Assembly (NCBI GenBank): GCA_013397455.1 | Contig: VYZB01000135.1 | Coordinates: forward strand, 812,867 to 876,866 | Source: Crotophaga sulcirostris | Taxonomy: Eukaryota > Chordata > Aves > Cuculiformes > Crotophagidae | Direction of reading: 5' to 3' | DNA: 64,000 nt | Shown here: positions 62,101 to 64,000 of the stretch, in pieces | How the letters are laid out: the number at the start of each line of letters is the position of its first letter | Numbering within the stretch: the stretch's first letter is position 1 | Position numbers and translations under genes: made by a program | The notes under the pieces: generated by a model | Databases searched by the model: none | What the model was told of the DNA's origin: nothing | What the model saw: the letters and a program-made list of their open reading frames with translations, nothing else

Positions 62101-64000
62101 ACTGAGCCACCCGCTTATGCCTAGCTAGAGGTTGCCCCTCTAGGTCATGGATGAGATACAAGGATGGGGTGGAGTGGGGAAGCTCACACACCCTCCACTT
62201 GTGCTGTACTGGTTTTGTGGGTAAGGAGAGGAATTCATTTTCCAGGGCTGTGATTCAGGCACCCTTCATAAGCAGTATAATCACATACATGCATTTAAAC
62301 ATGAATTTAAAAAGGAGTCAGAAACAGAGAGAATTTCAAGATTTGTTCTCAAAAAAAATAAGGTGTCAGATTCATTTCTGGGGAATTTGTCAAATTCAGG
62401 GTAGTTATACCAGGGCTGCATTTAACAAAATGTGTAAAGCAACCTGTAAAGCAGCTCTACTTGGAGAAACATTCCTTCTGCTGTGCTATGTTGTCAGTCA
62501 TCGCTTTAATTATCTCACAAGATGTCTCAGAGTGAACTTAATCCGTGCCAGCTATTGTCAGAAGGCTAAAGCTGGTTTTTAATTAGGTATACAATGGCAA
62601 GTATAATGTAAGCAAAGATCTGATACACCTCAAAAAATGTATCTGTGCAATATGAAGAAAAGCAGGAGTTTTTCAGGAGAACTGAAAGCGTTTTTCATTT
62701 TTAGAGAGGTGAAATGCACCAGTCCCTCTAATTTATTTTTACCCAATATAGAAGACCTTCCTTACTGAGTTGATGGATTTTACCATTTCTTTCCAATAAA
62801 CAGCATTGTCCTAACAAAATACTGTGAGCTAAATCCTGCAGTTATTCAGGCAATGTCAGGATGGAGCTAATATTTAAACTTAAACTTTAAACTGGGCAGC
62901 ACCTAGGCTAGCAAACTGAAGGGCAAATAGCACAAATTTAGCACAAGCTTCCCTGTGTGCAGGTACAGAGAGTTCTTGCACCCCAAGCAGGCAAGGCTGG
63001 AAAAGGAACAGTGGCACACAGGAAGGAAAGGCTTCCCCAAAGTCACACAAAAACCTTGGCAGTCCTTGCAGCCACTTCTGTGCTGTTTCATTTTATATCT
63101 CTTACAGTATTGCAGCAGACATGGCAAGCAATGACAGCTCTGCCCAAGTAGTGATGTAGGGAATGAATTCTGCCAGCAGCTGGAGACCTCCTTTCCTATT
63201 CATCTCTGTGACAGCCAGAGCACTTCATTGTCTGTTGGACCTCTTTACACCAAGTCTTTAACAAGAAGGTAGGAACCTGTGTGAGTATCTGTCTGGTTTG
63301 GGTTTTTTTTGTTTCAATACCAAACTGACTTTACACTTGGCTTCCGTACCTATGAACTGAAATGCAAGCCAGCCTGTGAAAGCAAAGCAGTTGCTACCTA
63401 CAAGAAGGGACTGTTATTTCATCTTTGCTACAGTACAGCCATCATATGTTTTAGTTTTTAAAGCACTTCTTGCAAAATAGAAACCCCAGGAAGAAAAAGT
63501 GGCAAACTCTTAAAAGGTCTGTGACACATACAACATGGAATGTTTTGTCTCAGGGATCCATTTCCATTTGTTTTTATTTGTACCTCAACTATCACTCGGA
63601 TTAGTGGGTCTTTGTGAAGGGAGGGTCCAGGTTTGGAAATAAGCAGAGAGCAAAGCAGTGAGAAGTAGCATGTCTTCCCTGTTAGTTGCAGGAACACCAC
63701 TCTGCACAGTGCATTGCCTGACCCTGGACGTCCACATGCTCCTGCCATGCCAACACATGTTAGATGTGAAGAGCACCCTAATAGAAGTACTTGACCTAAA
63801 CTGAACAAATTTCCTAATTGCAGTAAGACAACACTTGAGGGTGTGGTTACCACAGAAAATCACACCCATGCACAGATTAGGAGCACCTGGCTGCACCTCA
63901 TGCCTCCTAATGTCCCAGGGGTATGATTATCTCATCAGGTGCCACCTGCCAAGTCTTGTTGCTGAGGAGCTGGCTTTGGCACGCTGCACAGTTGGGGTGG
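59110..64000. other. No gene seen; pyrimidine-rich segment and a possible SINE
   Basis: 59690-59930 is pyrimidine-rich on the plus strand, which explains a 182-codon minus-strand open frame (59334-59882) rich in Lys, Glu, Arg and Ser. No first exon of WNT7B and no CpG-rich promoter-like stretch was seen up to the window end. Confidence 0.55.
61850..62222 (+). mobile_element. Possible tRNA-derived SINE or other old dispersed repeat
   Basis: TGGCTCAGGGGATTGG (61854-61869) fits a pol III A box of a tRNA-like head, with a weaker B-box-like CATCGTTGATCC about 20 bp on. The following 330 bp have the look of a dispersed repeat body. I cannot name the family with certainty and see no tail or target duplication. 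Confidence 0.33.

Noticed and set aside
1..64000. CRISPR arrays, phage, integron or bacterial operon structure
   Set aside because: No spaced direct-repeat array, no ribosome-binding-site-led gene clusters; the composition and repeats are vertebrate.

Overview
The window looks like intronic DNA from a bird, or possibly another archosaur. The supporting signs are CR1 retrotransposon copies of several ages, including avian-style 3' ends with the 8-bp ATTCTATG-type motif, and a solo LTR of a type I recall as common in birds. There are also old amniote repeats (a MIR-like SINE and a hAT element), an AT-rich background, long stretches without coding signal, and one vertebrate coding exon with canonical splice sites. 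Nothing bacterial or phage-like is present: no operons, CRISPR arrays, integrons or rRNA genes.

The one secure gene feature is an exon of WNT7B on the minus strand at 24714-24940, the second coding exon by analogy with the human gene. It encodes 75 complete codons that match WNT7B rather than WNT7A at every distinguishing residue I can recall, and it is flanked by a good acceptor and a GTAAGG donor. If the gene is collinear, 24941-64000 lies in the intron toward the first exon and 1-24713 in the intron toward the third. I found no other WNT7B exon. The last exon would have given a long open frame and is absent; the short first and third exons are harder to exclude by eye.

Between 17889 and 19149, on the same strand as WNT7B, lie three short open segments bounded by plausible splice sites in mutually compatible phase (1-1). 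Together they would encode about 111 residues of no family I recognise. This is the best candidate for something undescribed, but the evidence is splice and frame logic only.

The rest of the features are repeats. From left to right: a hAT-type element with 15-bp inverted ends (325-522); an old antisense CR1 of about 1.7 kb carrying a 111-nt polypyrimidine tract (3408-5090); a MIR-like SINE (12044-12236); CR1 3' relics (15396-15440, 35990-36200, 44123-44178); a 587-bp solo LTR with a perfect 5-bp target duplication (29988-30574); a 1.5-kb 5'-truncated, inactivated CR1 with reverse transcriptase motifs (57600-59109); and a possible tRNA-derived SINE (61850-62222). Short tandem duplications and microsatellites are scattered between them. 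The genes here do not form a pathway: this is one developmental gene with repeat-bearing introns. I did not find convincing evidence of a new multi-gene system.
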